A stretch of DNA of 64,000 nt, from NCBI RefSeq assembly GCF_007858475.1, contig NZ_VIGX01000002.1:62001-126000 (forward strand), given 5' to 3'. Both the position numbers and the translations under genes were made by a program. This DNA comes from Tsukamurella conjunctivitidis (lineage in GTDB: Bacteria; Actinomycetota; Actinomycetes; Mycobacteriales; Mycobacteriaceae). The notes under the pieces are model-generated. The model was not told the origin of the DNA, did no database searches, and saw only the letters and a list, made by a program, of their open reading frames with translations. Below, piece by piece: positions 20,671 through 27,831 of this stretch. Numbering within the stretch: the first letter of the stretch is position 1; each line of letters starts with the position of its first letter.

Positions 20671-20718
20671 GCTTCTGATTTAGAACTGTCGACAGAATGC
20701 CGCTTCGAAATCAGAAGC
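20671..20718. promoter_or_regulatory. Divergent SDR/HxlR operator, 11-bp inverted repeat
   Basis: GCTTCTGATTT (20671-20681) and AAATCAGAAGC (20708-20718) are exact inverted copies 26 nt apart. The palindrome CTGTCGACAG (20686-20695) lies between them. The right arm ends 5 nt before the hxlR -10 (TAGGCT 20724-20729), and the left arm lies just upstream of the SDR ribosome-binding site. A dimeric regulator binding both arms could control both genes. Confidence 0.6.
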
Positions 20719-20736
20719 GCAAGTAGGCTCTGTTCC

Positions 20737-21045
20737 GTGTCAGTGCGTGATGTGGTGCCCCAGCGGCGCGAGAACCCGGACGACGAGGTCGTCGCGGCGA
20801 TGGACCTGCTCGGTCAGCGCTGGGTGCTGCGCATCGTCTGGGAGCTCGAGCCGGGCTCGCTCGGATTCCTCGAATTACGCAGGCGCATGGGCAATTGCAG
20901 CTCCAGCGTGCTCGCCACCCGGCTCGCCCACCTGGTCGAGAAGGGCATCGCCCGCAAGCTCCCCGACAAGCAGTACGAGCTCACCTCGCGCGGCGAGGCC
21001 CTCGGCCGCGCCCTCTGGCCCGTCTGGGACTGGGCTCGAGAGTAG
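20737..21045 (+). CDS. HxlR-family winged-helix regulator
   Basis: 102 aa, the family size. DLLGQRWVLRIVWELEPGSL, FLELRRRMGNCSSSVLATRL, AHLVEKGIARK and YELTSRGEALGRALWPVWDW form the HxlR winged helix with its C-terminal dimerisation helix. HxlR proteins often answer to electrophiles, aldehydes or quinones; this one lacks the N-terminal Cys common in those sensors and has only C53 (in GNCSSS). The GTG start is leaderless, with TAGGCT 7 nt upstream. It probably regulates the divergent SDR and itself. Confidence 0.87.
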   Translation: MSVRDVVPQRRENPDDEVVAAMDLLGQRWVLRIVWELEPGSLGFLELRRRMGNCSSSVLATRLAHLVEKGIARKLPDKQYELTSRGEALGRALWPVWDWARE

Positions 21046-21070
21046 CGGTCACGCGGCCGGCTCGCTCTGC

Positions 21071-21105
21071 GGTCGATTTTGTCCGCTCAGCGGGCAAAAT
21101 CCACC
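21071..21105. repeat. 35-bp near-perfect palindrome between hxlR and the secreted Cys-repeat gene
   Basis: Arms of 17 bp (21071-21087 and 21089-21105) around a single central base, with two mismatches. The inner 13-bp arms contain GATTTTG and CAAAATC. It lies 26 nt after the hxlR stop. It could be a terminator for hxlR or an operator for the next gene; there is no run of T after the stem. Confidence 0.5.
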
Positions 21106-21177
21106 GCACCGCGGCCCGGTTCCGTCGGTTGTGCGGGTGTGCCGTCGGTGGCGGAGAGTTCGCCTACGATGTTGCAC

Positions 21178-21537
21178 ATGCAGAACCGGAAGATGCGGGC
21201 CTCCCGCGGTGCGCTCGCCGCGGTGGCCGCGGCCCTGATGGTGCCCGGGCTGGTAGGGGCGGGTGCCACCTCCGCCGATCCCACGGCCGGGCGCGAGTGC
21301 CGGATGTTCGAGACCAAGCCGGGTTACGAGTGCCGGTTCGGCGAGTGGCGCGTCGACAACTCGCCGCCGCGAGTGGGCAAAGCGTGCGAGACGTTCGATA
21401 AGGCGCCGGGGCTCACCTGTCGTGGCGGCACCTGGCGCACGGATACGACACCGGAGGTCGGTGAACCCTGCAAGGCTTCGTCGAGCGACAGGGGGCGCGG
21501 GTTGGAGTGTCGAGCGGGGAAGTGGCGTCGCGCGTAG
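21178..21537 (+). CDS. Small secreted protein with three tandem Cys-pair repeats
   Basis: 119 aa from the ATG at 21178, chosen because TACGAT ends 7 nt before it. MQNRKMRASRGALAAVAAAL with a following GATSADP is a Sec signal peptide, probably cut after the SA-x region. The mature part is about 80 residues made of three repeats of ~28: C-x(9)-PGYECRFGEWR, C-x(7)-PGLTCRGGTWR, C-x(11)-LECRAGKWR. Each holds two Cys, probably a disulphide, and ends CRxGxWR. I recognise no named family. A strong hairpin follows the gene. Confidence 0.7.
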   Translation: MQNRKMRASRGALAAVAAALMVPGLVGAGATSADPTAGRECRMFETKPGYECRFGEWRVDNSPPRVGKACETFDKAPGLTCRGGTWRTDTTPEVGEPCKASSSDRGRGLECRAGKWRRA

Positions 21538-21581
21538 GTCCGGGTGCCATGCGACCGAATTAGAATCATCGTGAGCGAAAA

Positions 21582-21615
21582 GTGCCGCCGCCCCGAATTA
21601 TCGGGACGGCGGCAC
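21582..21615. terminator. Bidirectional terminator hairpin
   Basis: 15-bp arms (21582-21596 and 21601-21615) with one mismatch and loop ATTA, between the secreted-protein stop (21537) and the convergent fprA stop (21636). Confidence 0.75.
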
Positions 21616-21635
21616 CGTCGTACATGCGCTCCGGA

Positions 21636-23024
21636 CTAGTCCTGCTGGACCTTGCCCGGCTCGGAAGCGGCGAGCATGTCGTCGCGCTCGACGACCTTCA
21701 CGCGCTCGCGGCCCTCGGCCTCGCCCAGGCTGCGCTCGTGCTCGTCGAGGCGGTACCAACCGTCCCAGGTGGTGTACGGGGTCTCGTGGTCGTCGAGCCA
21801 GTTGGTGACGCCCTCGGGCGAGGGGTCCGACGGGGCGTTGAGCTTGCCCGCGTGGAAGTCCTCCAGCAGGCAGGCGATGGTCTCATTGGCATCGCCCTTG
21901 GTGTGGCCGATGAGACCGACGGGGCCGCGCTTGATCCACCCGGTGGTGTACACGCCCTCGATGTGCTGACCTGCGTCGATGACACGTCCGGCCTCGTTGG
22001 GGATGACGCCGGCCTGGTCGTCGAAGGGGATCTCCGGCAGGTCGTTGGACAGGTAGCCGACCGCGCGGTAGACGGCGCCGATCTCCCAGTCGGTGAACGT
22101 GCCGGTGCCGCGCACGTTGCCGGTGCCGTCGAGCTCGGTGCGCTCGGTGCGCAGGCCCGTGACCTTGCCGTCCTCGCCGAGGATCTCGACGGGCGACTCG
22201 AAGAGGTGGATGAACAGCTTGTGCGGGCGGTTGGTGGGCTCCCGGATCGCGTAGTTCTCGAGGATCGTGGCGACCTGGTCGGTGATCTTCGACTCGCGGC
22301 GGGCCTTCGCCGAGCCCTCGTCGTACTCGATGTCCTCGGGGTTCACGACGACCTCGATGGTCTGCGAGTGGTCGAGCTCCTTGAGCTCGAGCGGCGTGAA
22401 CTTGACCTGCGCGGGTCCGCGGCGGCCGAAGACGTGCACCTCCTTCGCCTGGTTGAGCTTGAGGCCCTCGTAGACGTTCGGCGGGATCTCGGTCGGCAGC
22501 AGCTCGTCGGCGGTCTTGGCCAGCACGCGGGCCACGTCGAGGCCCACGTTGCCGACGCCCAGGACGGCCACCTTCTCCTGCGTGAGCGGCCACTCCCGGG
22601 AGAAGTCCGGGTGGCCGTCGTACCAGGCCACGAACTCGGCGGCGCCGTAGCTGCCGTCCAGGTCGATGCCGGGGATCTCCAGGTTGCGGTCGGCGACGGC
22701 GCCGGTGGAGAAGATCACCGCGTCGTAGTGGCGGCGGACGTCCTCGAGGGTGAAGTCCTTGCCGAAATCGAGGTTGCCCAGCAGGCGCACCTGCGGCTTG
22801 TCGAGCACCTTGTGCAGGGCCGTGATGATGCCCTTGATCCGCGGATGATCGGGCGCGACGCCGTACCGGATCAGGCCGAACGGGGCGGGCATCTTCTCGA
22901 AGAGATCGATGCTGACGCCGGGGTCCTTCGCCTCGTCGGACTTCATGAGGGCGTCCGCCGCATAGATGCCTGCGGGGCCCGCGCCCACGATCGCGACGCG
23001 CAACGGGCGGTTCTGTTCGGTCAT
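21636..23024 (-). CDS. fprA: NADPH-ferredoxin reductase FprA-type
   Basis: 462 aa from MTEQNRPLRVAIVGAGPAGI; the frame extends 15 codons upstream, but homologues start here. The FAD-binding GAGPAGIYAAD motif, the PFGLIRYGVAPDHPRIKGI segment and a second NADPH Rossmann motif LGVGNVGLDVAR mark adrenodoxin-reductase-like enzymes. GWIKRGPVGLIGHTKGDA is typical of the C-terminal half. It passes electrons from NADPH to ferredoxins, for example for P450s. M. tuberculosis FprA (Rv3106) has similar length. It is divergent from the next gene. Confidence 0.92.
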   Translation of the reverse strand: MTEQNRPLRVAIVGAGPAGIYAADALMKSDEAKDPGVSIDLFEKMPAPFGLIRYGVAPDHPRIKGIITALHKVLDKPQVRLLGNLDFGKDFTLEDVRRHYDAVIFSTGAVADRNLEIPGIDLDGSYGAAEFVAWYDGHPDFSREWPLTQEKVAVLGVGNVGLDVARVLAKTADELLPTEIPPNVYEGLKLNQAKEVHVFGRRGPAQVKFTPLELKELDHSQTIEVVVNPEDIEYDEGSAKARRESKITDQVATILENYAIREPTNRPHKLFIHLFESPVEILGEDGKVTGLRTERTELDGTGNVRGTGTFTDWEIGAVYRAVGYLSNDLPEIPFDDQAGVIPNEAGRVIDAGQHIEGVYTTGWIKRGPVGLIGHTKGDANETIACLLEDFHAGKLNAPSDPSPEGVTNWLDDHETPYTTWDGWYRLDEHERSLGEAEGRERVKVVERDDMLAASEPGKVQQD

Positions 23025-23170
23025 GTGAAGTCGGCTACCTTGTCTGCATACGCGGTTGAAGTTCCCCACCAGGTTAGTGCGGACTTATCAACTGTTCCTA
23101 GTGCGGGTGGCGGATTCCACCCCGCCCCAGGAACTGGAACGTGTTCTAGTAGCAGAGGGTAGAGAACTCA

Positions 23171-23638
23171 GTGAGCGCAGACAAGAGCCCCGCCGGACCG
23201 CCTCCCGAGCGCCGCACCACGGCCACGCCCTTCCTCATCGCCCTCGTGGTCGCGGTGCTGCTGATCGGCGGCGTCCTCGCCTGGAACGCCATCCGCCCGT
23301 CGGACGAGCGGCTCAGCGACTCCGCGCAGGTCCAGGTCACGATCGGCCAGTACTACGGCGCCCTGAACAAGGGGAGGTACTCGGACCTGGTCGCCAACAC
23401 CTGCGCGAAGGACCGCGCCGCCGCCGACTTCCCGAAGGAGGCCGGCTTCACCGACGCGCGCAAGGCGGTCGTCGAGAAGGAGGGCGAGGCCAAGCTCGAC
23501 GAGAAGGGCGTGAAGAATCTCACCGTCAACGGCGATACCGCGTCCGCGGAGTTGACGGTGACGTACGAGAAGGCGGGCGAACGCACCGAGCAGGCGAAGT
23601 TCGTCCGCGAGGACGACAAGTGGAAGAAGTGCTCGTGA
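23171..23638 (+). CDS. Membrane-anchored protein, Rv0361/DUF4878-like
   Basis: 155 aa from a GTG. Pro/Arg-rich cytoplasmic start, one TM helix (FLIALVVAVLLIGGVLAW), and an outer domain with QVTIGQYYGALNKGRYSDLV, NTCAKDRAA and a terminal DDKWKKCS. The two-Cys pattern, with one Cys early and one at the very end after a K/D-W-K motif, matches the end domain of the protein at 7755-9755. The two appear to be paralogues with an NTF2-like fold. It overlaps the rhodanese start by 4 nt, so they are co-translated. Function unknown. Confidence 0.65.
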   Translation: MSADKSPAGPPPERRTTATPFLIALVVAVLLIGGVLAWNAIRPSDERLSDSAQVQVTIGQYYGALNKGRYSDLVANTCAKDRAAADFPKEAGFTDARKAVVEKEGEAKLDEKGVKNLTVNGDTASAELTVTYEKAGERTEQAKFVREDDKWKKCS

Positions 23639-24048
23639 GCTACGCCGGAGACCTGACCCCGCGCGAGGCCTGGGCCCTGCTGCAGCAGGACCCGTCGGCG
23701 ATCCTCGTCGACTGCCGCACCGAGGCCGAATGGAATTACGTCGGCATCCCCGAGCTGTCGCAGGTCGGTCGCAACCCCGTGCTCGTCGAATGGCAGCGCT
23801 ACCCCGACGGTGCGCGCAACCCGACCTTCGTCGAGGAACTCCGCGCGAAGGGCATGACCGACGACGCCCCCGTCGTCTTCCTCTGCCGCTCCGGCCACCG
23901 TTCGATCGGCGCCGCGGAGACGGCCACCGCGGCGGGCGTGGAGCGCGCGTACAACGTGCTCGACGGCTTCGAGGGGCCCGTCGACGCACTCGGACATAGG
24001 GGCGTCGCGGGCTGGCGCGCCGACGGCCTGCCCTGGCGGCAGTTCTAG
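23635..24048 (+). CDS. Single-domain rhodanese sulfurtransferase
   Basis: 137 aa from a GTG overlapping the upstream stop. LTPREAWALLQQDPSAILVD, CRTEAEWNYVGIP, then the active-site loop VFLCRSGHRSIGAAETA with the catalytic Cys, and YNVLDGFEGPVDALGHRG. It transfers sulfane sulfur to thiophilic acceptors. The next gene is metZ, as in M. tuberculosis (Rv0390-Rv0391), so a link to sulfur supply for methionine synthesis is likely. Confidence 0.9.
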   Translation: MSYAGDLTPREAWALLQQDPSAILVDCRTEAEWNYVGIPELSQVGRNPVLVEWQRYPDGARNPTFVEELRAKGMTDDAPVVFLCRSGHRSIGAAETATAAGVERAYNVLDGFEGPVDALGHRGVAGWRADGLPWRQF

Positions 24049-24057
24049 GCTGAGGCC

Positions 24058-25260
24058 ATGACGGAGTTCAGTCCCCTGCCCGACGGCCTGCGGCCCGAGA
24101 CGTACGCCGTGCGCGGCGGCGTCCTGCGCACGAACTACGAGGAGACCTCCGAGGCGCTGTTCCTGAACTCGGGCTACACCTACGAGAGCGCCGAGGCGGC
24201 GGAGGCCGCGTTCAACGGCGACATCGACCGGTTCGTCTACTCGCGCTACGGCAACCCGACGGTGGCGATGTTCCAGGAGCGCTTGCGCCTCCTGGAGGGC
24301 GGCGAGGCATGCTTCGCGACCGCCTCCGGCATGTCCGCAGTCTTCACCGCACTCGGCGCGCTGCTCAAGGCCGGCGACCGGCTCGTCGCAGCCCGCTCGC
24401 TGTTCGGCTCCTGCTACGTCGTCTGCAACGAGATCCTGCCGCGCTGGGGCATCGAGACCGTCTTCGTCGACGGCGAGGACCTCGCCCAGTGGGAGGAGGC
24501 GCTTAGCGTCCCCACCCAGGCCGTCTTCTTCGAGACCCCCGCGAACCCGATGCAGGGCCTCGTCGACGTGAGCGCCGTGGCTTCGCTGGCCCATGCCGCG
24601 GGCGCGCAGGTCGTGCTCGACGCCGGTTTCACCCCCGTCGGCTACCAGGATTCGCTCGGGATGGGCGCCGACGTGATCGTGCACTCCTCCACCAAGACGA
24701 TGGACGGCCAGGGCCGCGTCATGGGCGGCGCGATCCTCGGCCGGTTCGACTACATCGACGGTCCCGTGAAGCAGCTGATGCGGCACACCGGCCCTGCGAT
24801 GGCGCCGTTCAACGCCTGGGTGCTGCTCAAGGCGCTGGAGACGCTGGACCTGCGGGCCGAGCGGGTGAGCGCGAACGCGCAGAAGGTCGCGGAGTTCCTC
24901 GACGCCGACCCGCGGGTCTCGAAGGTGCTCTTCCCCTTCCTGCCCTCGCACCCGCAGCACGAGCTGGCGAAGCGGCAGATGAAGGCCGGCGGCACCGTGA
25001 TCACCCTGGAGCTGGCCGACGGTGCCCTGGCCGGCAAGGAGCGCGCCTTCGAGTTCCTCAACCGGCTGCAGGTCATCGACATCTCCAACAACTTCGGCGA
25101 TGCCAAGTCACTGATCACGCACCCCGCCACCACGACGCACCGCGCGACGGGTCCCGAGGGCCGCGCGAAGATCGGCCTCACCGACTCGATGCTGCGCCTG
25201 TCCGTGGGACTGGAGAACGTCGACGACCTCATCGCCGACCTGGACCGCGCCCTCGGCTGA
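24058..25260 (+). CDS. metZ: O-succinylhomoserine sulfhydrylase
   Basis: 400 aa, a PLP-dependent Cys/Met metabolism enzyme. EALFLNSGYTYESAEAAEAA, RFVYSRYGNPTVAMFQERL, the PLP-lysine segment IVHSSTKTMDGQGRVMGG, and SLGDAKSLITHPATTTH-like NNFGDAKSLITHPATTTH are diagnostic. It makes homocysteine from O-succinylhomoserine and sulfide. Its own -10, TAGGCT at 24046-24051, overlaps the stop codon of the rhodanese and is 6 nt before the ATG. It may therefore be transcribed both from upstream and as a leaderless mRNA. Confidence 0.94.
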   Translation: MTEFSPLPDGLRPETYAVRGGVLRTNYEETSEALFLNSGYTYESAEAAEAAFNGDIDRFVYSRYGNPTVAMFQERLRLLEGGEACFATASGMSAVFTALGALLKAGDRLVAARSLFGSCYVVCNEILPRWGIETVFVDGEDLAQWEEALSVPTQAVFFETPANPMQGLVDVSAVASLAHAAGAQVVLDAGFTPVGYQDSLGMGADVIVHSSTKTMDGQGRVMGGAILGRFDYIDGPVKQLMRHTGPAMAPFNAWVLLKALETLDLRAERVSANAQKVAEFLDADPRVSKVLFPFLPSHPQHELAKRQMKAGGTVITLELADGALAGKERAFEFLNRLQVIDISNNFGDAKSLITHPATTTHRATGPEGRAKIGLTDSMLRLSVGLENVDDLIADLDRALG

Positions 25261-25263
25261 GAC

Positions 25264-25806
25264 ATGCGCTTCCCGGAGCTGGACCTCAGCCGTCCGACGG
25301 CCGGCGATGCGCCTGCGCTGCACACGATCCTCGGGGATCCGCGAGTGTGGACGCACTATCCGAGCCTTCGGCATACCGAACCCGATCGGACACGCGGTCT
25401 GGTCGAACAGTGGATCGCGGCGTGGGAACGAGACGGATTGGGGCCGTGGGTCGTCCGGGATCACGGTGCGGTAATCGGGTACGGAGGGTGTGACCTGCGC
25501 GGAGGTCCGAACGACCGAGCGTTCTGGAACCTGGGCTATCGCCTGGCGGCGGAGGTCCACGGGCGGGGCATCGCGACGGCGGTAGCGCGTCGGGGGATCG
25601 AAGCCGTGCGGGAACGGGATCGGGAGACACCGATCGTCGCATACCTGGTGGAACACAATGCCGCGTCGGCGCGCGTGGCGGTCAAAGTCGGTCTGACGGA
25701 GGTGCACCGCGGTCCTGACGCCGGCAATCCCGATCCGGGAGCGGTCCGGCTGGTGCTCTCGGATCGTCCGCTGACGGCTGCGCAACTCGCCGCGGCGCTG
25801 GGCTGA
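25264..25806 (+). CDS. GNAT family N-acetyltransferase
   Basis: 180 aa. RFPELDLSRPTAGDAPALHT, WVVRDHGAVIGYGGCDLR, FWNLGYRLAAEVHGRGIATA (the acetyl-CoA R/Q-x-x-G-x-A loop as HGRGIA) and HNAASARVAVKVGLTEV are the RimJ/RimL-like acetyltransferase pattern. The substrate is not evident. It starts 3 nt after metZ and is probably read with it. A hairpin terminator follows. Confidence 0.83.
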   Translation: MRFPELDLSRPTAGDAPALHTILGDPRVWTHYPSLRHTEPDRTRGLVEQWIAAWERDGLGPWVVRDHGAVIGYGGCDLRGGPNDRAFWNLGYRLAAEVHGRGIATAVARRGIEAVRERDRETPIVAYLVEHNAASARVAVKVGLTEVHRGPDAGNPDPGAVRLVLSDRPLTAAQLAAALG

Positions 25807-25823
25807 GCCAGCGCCGTGAGCGT

Positions 25824-25858
25824 GGTCGGTTTCCTACCGTATCGGTGGGTTTCCGACC
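25824..25858. terminator. Hairpin between convergent GNAT and cutC genes
   Basis: GGTCGG pairs with CCGACC, then a TTT/TTT internal loop, then CCTACC with GGTGGG, loop GTATC. It sits in the 56-nt gap between two convergent stops. Confidence 0.55.
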
Positions 25859-25862
25859 GCAC

Positions 25863-26534
25863 TCAGCGGGCTTGCACGTCGATGGCCTTGCGCCACAGAC
25901 GGACCGCCTCTGCCGAGACCGGTGACTCCCAGCCCTGCGGTCTAGCGGCGCTGCCGATGTGGAAGGCGTCGATCCCCGCGGCCCGCAGCCGCGGGAGGTG
26001 ATCGAGGCGCAATCCGCCCCCGACCAGGATCTGCTGCGGTCCTTGCTCTTCTGCGGCCAGTATGTCGATGCCGTCGTCCACGCCGTTCGTGGCGCCGGCG
26101 GTGAGGATCGTGTCGAGCCCGGGCAGGTCTGCGATCGCTGTGCGGAGCGATTCCCGGTCGGCGCAGTGATCGATCGCGCGGTGGAAGGTCCAGGGAGCGC
26201 CGTCGAGTTCGTCGACGATGCGCGTGACTGCCGGCAGGTCTACGGCGCCGCCCGACGTGAGGAAGCCGAGGACGAACTCCTGTGCCCCTGCGCCTCTCAG
26301 CTCGTCGGTGCGCCGTAACAGTGCGTTTAGGTCTCCTGGGGCGAAGCCATCGGCGAGCCGGATCATCACGCGTACGGGCAGATCCGTCGCCGTGAGCACT
26401 TCGGCGACAACGTCGGTGGAGGGGCTGAGCCCGTCGGCCGCCATGTCGGCGACGAGCTCCACGCGGTCCGCCCCACCCTCCTGCGCGGCGACGGCGTCCC
26501 GGGCGTCGAGCGCGATGACCTCCAGCAATGCCAT
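25863..26534 (-). CDS. cutC: CutC family protein
   Basis: 223 aa. Starts MALLEVIALDARDAVAAQEG then GADRVELVADMAADGLSPS; contains VRVMIRLADGFAPGD, GFLTSGGAVDLPA, FHRAIDHC and QILVGGGLRLDHLP. This is the CutC TIM barrel. CutC was linked to copper homeostasis, but its biochemical role remains uncertain. TAGGGT 6 nt before the ATG suggests a leaderless mRNA. The usual CutC sequence is HxRPR-x-GDF; here MIRLADGFAPGDL is divergent there, so substrate binding may differ. Confidence 0.85.
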   Translation of the reverse strand: MALLEVIALDARDAVAAQEGGADRVELVADMAADGLSPSTDVVAEVLTATDLPVRVMIRLADGFAPGDLNALLRRTDELRGAGAQEFVLGFLTSGGAVDLPAVTRIVDELDGAPWTFHRAIDHCADRESLRTAIADLPGLDTILTAGATNGVDDGIDILAAEEQGPQQILVGGGLRLDHLPRLRAAGIDAFHIGSAARPQGWESPVSAEAVRLWRKAIDVQAR

Positions 26535-26584
26535 TCGCCCACCCTAGACGTGCTCGGCGCGAGCCGATCGGCACTGCTGAGAAA

Positions 26585-27010
26585 TCACACGGGGTCGTTG
26601 AATCGATGGGGCGCGCTGTAGATGTCGAGGTCGAGGGAGATGCCTCGTTCGGCGAGTGCGCCGAGCGTGGTCGCGGAGAGGACCACGCCCTCGTTCCCGC
26701 CCTGCAGGAACCATCCGCAGAACAGGCGGAGGGCGTATCGATCGGACAGCTCGCGCCAGACGCCGAGATCGGCGGGGAGTCCGCTCAGCAGCTGTGCCAC
26801 TTGCGTATCGATGTCGGCGGGCTCGGTGTCCTCGGCTCCGAGGGACCACAGGCCGAACTGGGCGGTCCGGGTTCCGTGTCCGGCCGGGACGAGGTCACCC
26901 CGCCCGTAGGACTGCGTCGGCGGGGTGCCGAGTATCCGGGTGATGATCAGCGGGTCGAGGGTATCCCCGCTGAGCTGCAGAGACGCGACGGCGCGGTGTA
27001 CGGGCGGCAT
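26585..27010 (-). CDS. DUF4279 domain protein
   Basis: 141 aa from the ATG at 27008-27010, with TAGCGT 7 nt upstream (leaderless). LQLSGDTLDPLIITRILG at the start, FGLWSLGAEDTEPADIDTQ in the middle, and LRLFCGWFLQGGNEGVVLSA followed by LAERGISLDLDIYSAP are the DUF4279 pattern. The domain's function is unknown; such small acidic proteins are often found among polymorphic-toxin immunity genes, which is only a hint here. No toxin gene is visible. It is divergent from the orphan pair at 27108. Confidence 0.75.
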   Translation of the reverse strand: MPPVHRAVASLQLSGDTLDPLIITRILGTPPTQSYGRGDLVPAGHGTRTAQFGLWSLGAEDTEPADIDTQVAQLLSGLPADLGVWRELSDRYALRLFCGWFLQGGNEGVVLSATTLGALAERGISLDLDIYSAPHRFNDPV

Positions 27011-27107
27011 GTGGTCGACGCTAGGTTCCCGTACGCACGGGTTCAACGGAGTATTCGCCGGTGAAACCATTGGCGGCCGGATCGCGAGACGATCTACGGT
27101 GCAGCTC

Positions 27108-27233
27108 ATGGAACGGGTTGAGCCTACGAGCCTGCGCCCGCTCACCGACCGTGAGCGGGCCATCCTCGACGGCTTCCTGTCCTTCGACTTCGCTGGCGTC
27201 GACGTGCTCCGATGGAGCCACGACGATGGGTGA
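27108..27233 (+). pseudogene. Truncated 41-codon ORF, probable N-terminal remnant
   Basis: MERVEPTSLRPLTDRERAIL then DGFLSFDFAGVDVLRWSHDDG and stop. The segment PLTDRERAILDGFLSFDF-GVDVLR looks like the start of a larger actinobacterial protein family (about 100-130 aa) that I recall continuing past this point with a Cys/Gly-rich core; that part is missing. TACGGT ends 7 nt before the ATG, so it may still be expressed leaderless. It overlaps the next start by 8 nt and could now serve as a coupling leader for it. Confidence 0.45.
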
Positions 27234-27831
27234 GGGCGATGGGGTCCGGCGCCCGACCGCGGCGGAGGTCGCCGAGTTCGATGCCGCGTGGCGGAAGAGG
27301 TTCGGCGATCTCCCAAGGAGTGCTCAGGACCTTCGGAGTCCCCCGGGCGGTTGGTGGGTTCGGTTGCACAGCCTCCCTGAGAGCAAGCAGTATCCCGACT
27401 CGGACGAGGAGTACGCGGAGCTTCTTCGTCGAGACTTCGCCATGCTCGATGAACTGCGCGGGCGCGAAGAGGTTCTCACGGTGGTGACACGCGCGTACTC
27501 AAATTCTTCGCGCCCGGTACGGCGATCGACGGCGATAGCCAACCTATTGCCGCGGCCACGCTATTGGCGCAGTGTCTCTGAGGGATACCCCAATGACGAG
27601 GAACAGATCTGGGCCCATCTCTACCTACACTGTGTCCGGCGGGATGCGCCGGTGCTGCATGAATTGTTCCGCCTGGTGGCGGAGTGGGGTGTACCTGAGG
27701 TCGTACTCACGGGTTCCACCTGGGCCTGGCAGCACTGTCCCTACGACGGTGGCTCGGATCTCATGCTCGAGACTGAGGCCGAATGTGACCGGGTCACCGA
27801 GTTGTTCGCGGCTTGGCTGCCTGCGTGGTGA
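27226..27831 (+). CDS. Orphan acidic protein, possible immunity-like
   Basis: 201 aa from the ATG at 27226. It is acidic and Trp-rich: FDAAWRKRFGDLPRSAQDLR, GGWWVRLHSLPESKQYPDSD, EEQIWAHLYLHCVRRDAPVL and a C-terminal TWAWQHCPYDGGSDLMLETE-x-ECDRVTELFAAWLPAW. The last part loosely recalls DUF3885-type proteins, but I do not claim membership. No signal peptide or TM. The local sequence is less GC-rich and less codon-biased than its surroundings, as expected for acquired DNA. The 3' end overlaps the convergent endonuclease gene by 38 nt. Confidence 0.55.
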   Translation: MGEGDGVRRPTAAEVAEFDAAWRKRFGDLPRSAQDLRSPPGGWWVRLHSLPESKQYPDSDEEYAELLRRDFAMLDELRGREEVLTVVTRAYSNSSRPVRRSTAIANLLPRPRYWRSVSEGYPNDEEQIWAHLYLHCVRRDAPVLHELFRLVAEWGVPEVVLTGSTWAWQHCPYDGGSDLMLETEAECDRVTELFAAWLPAW

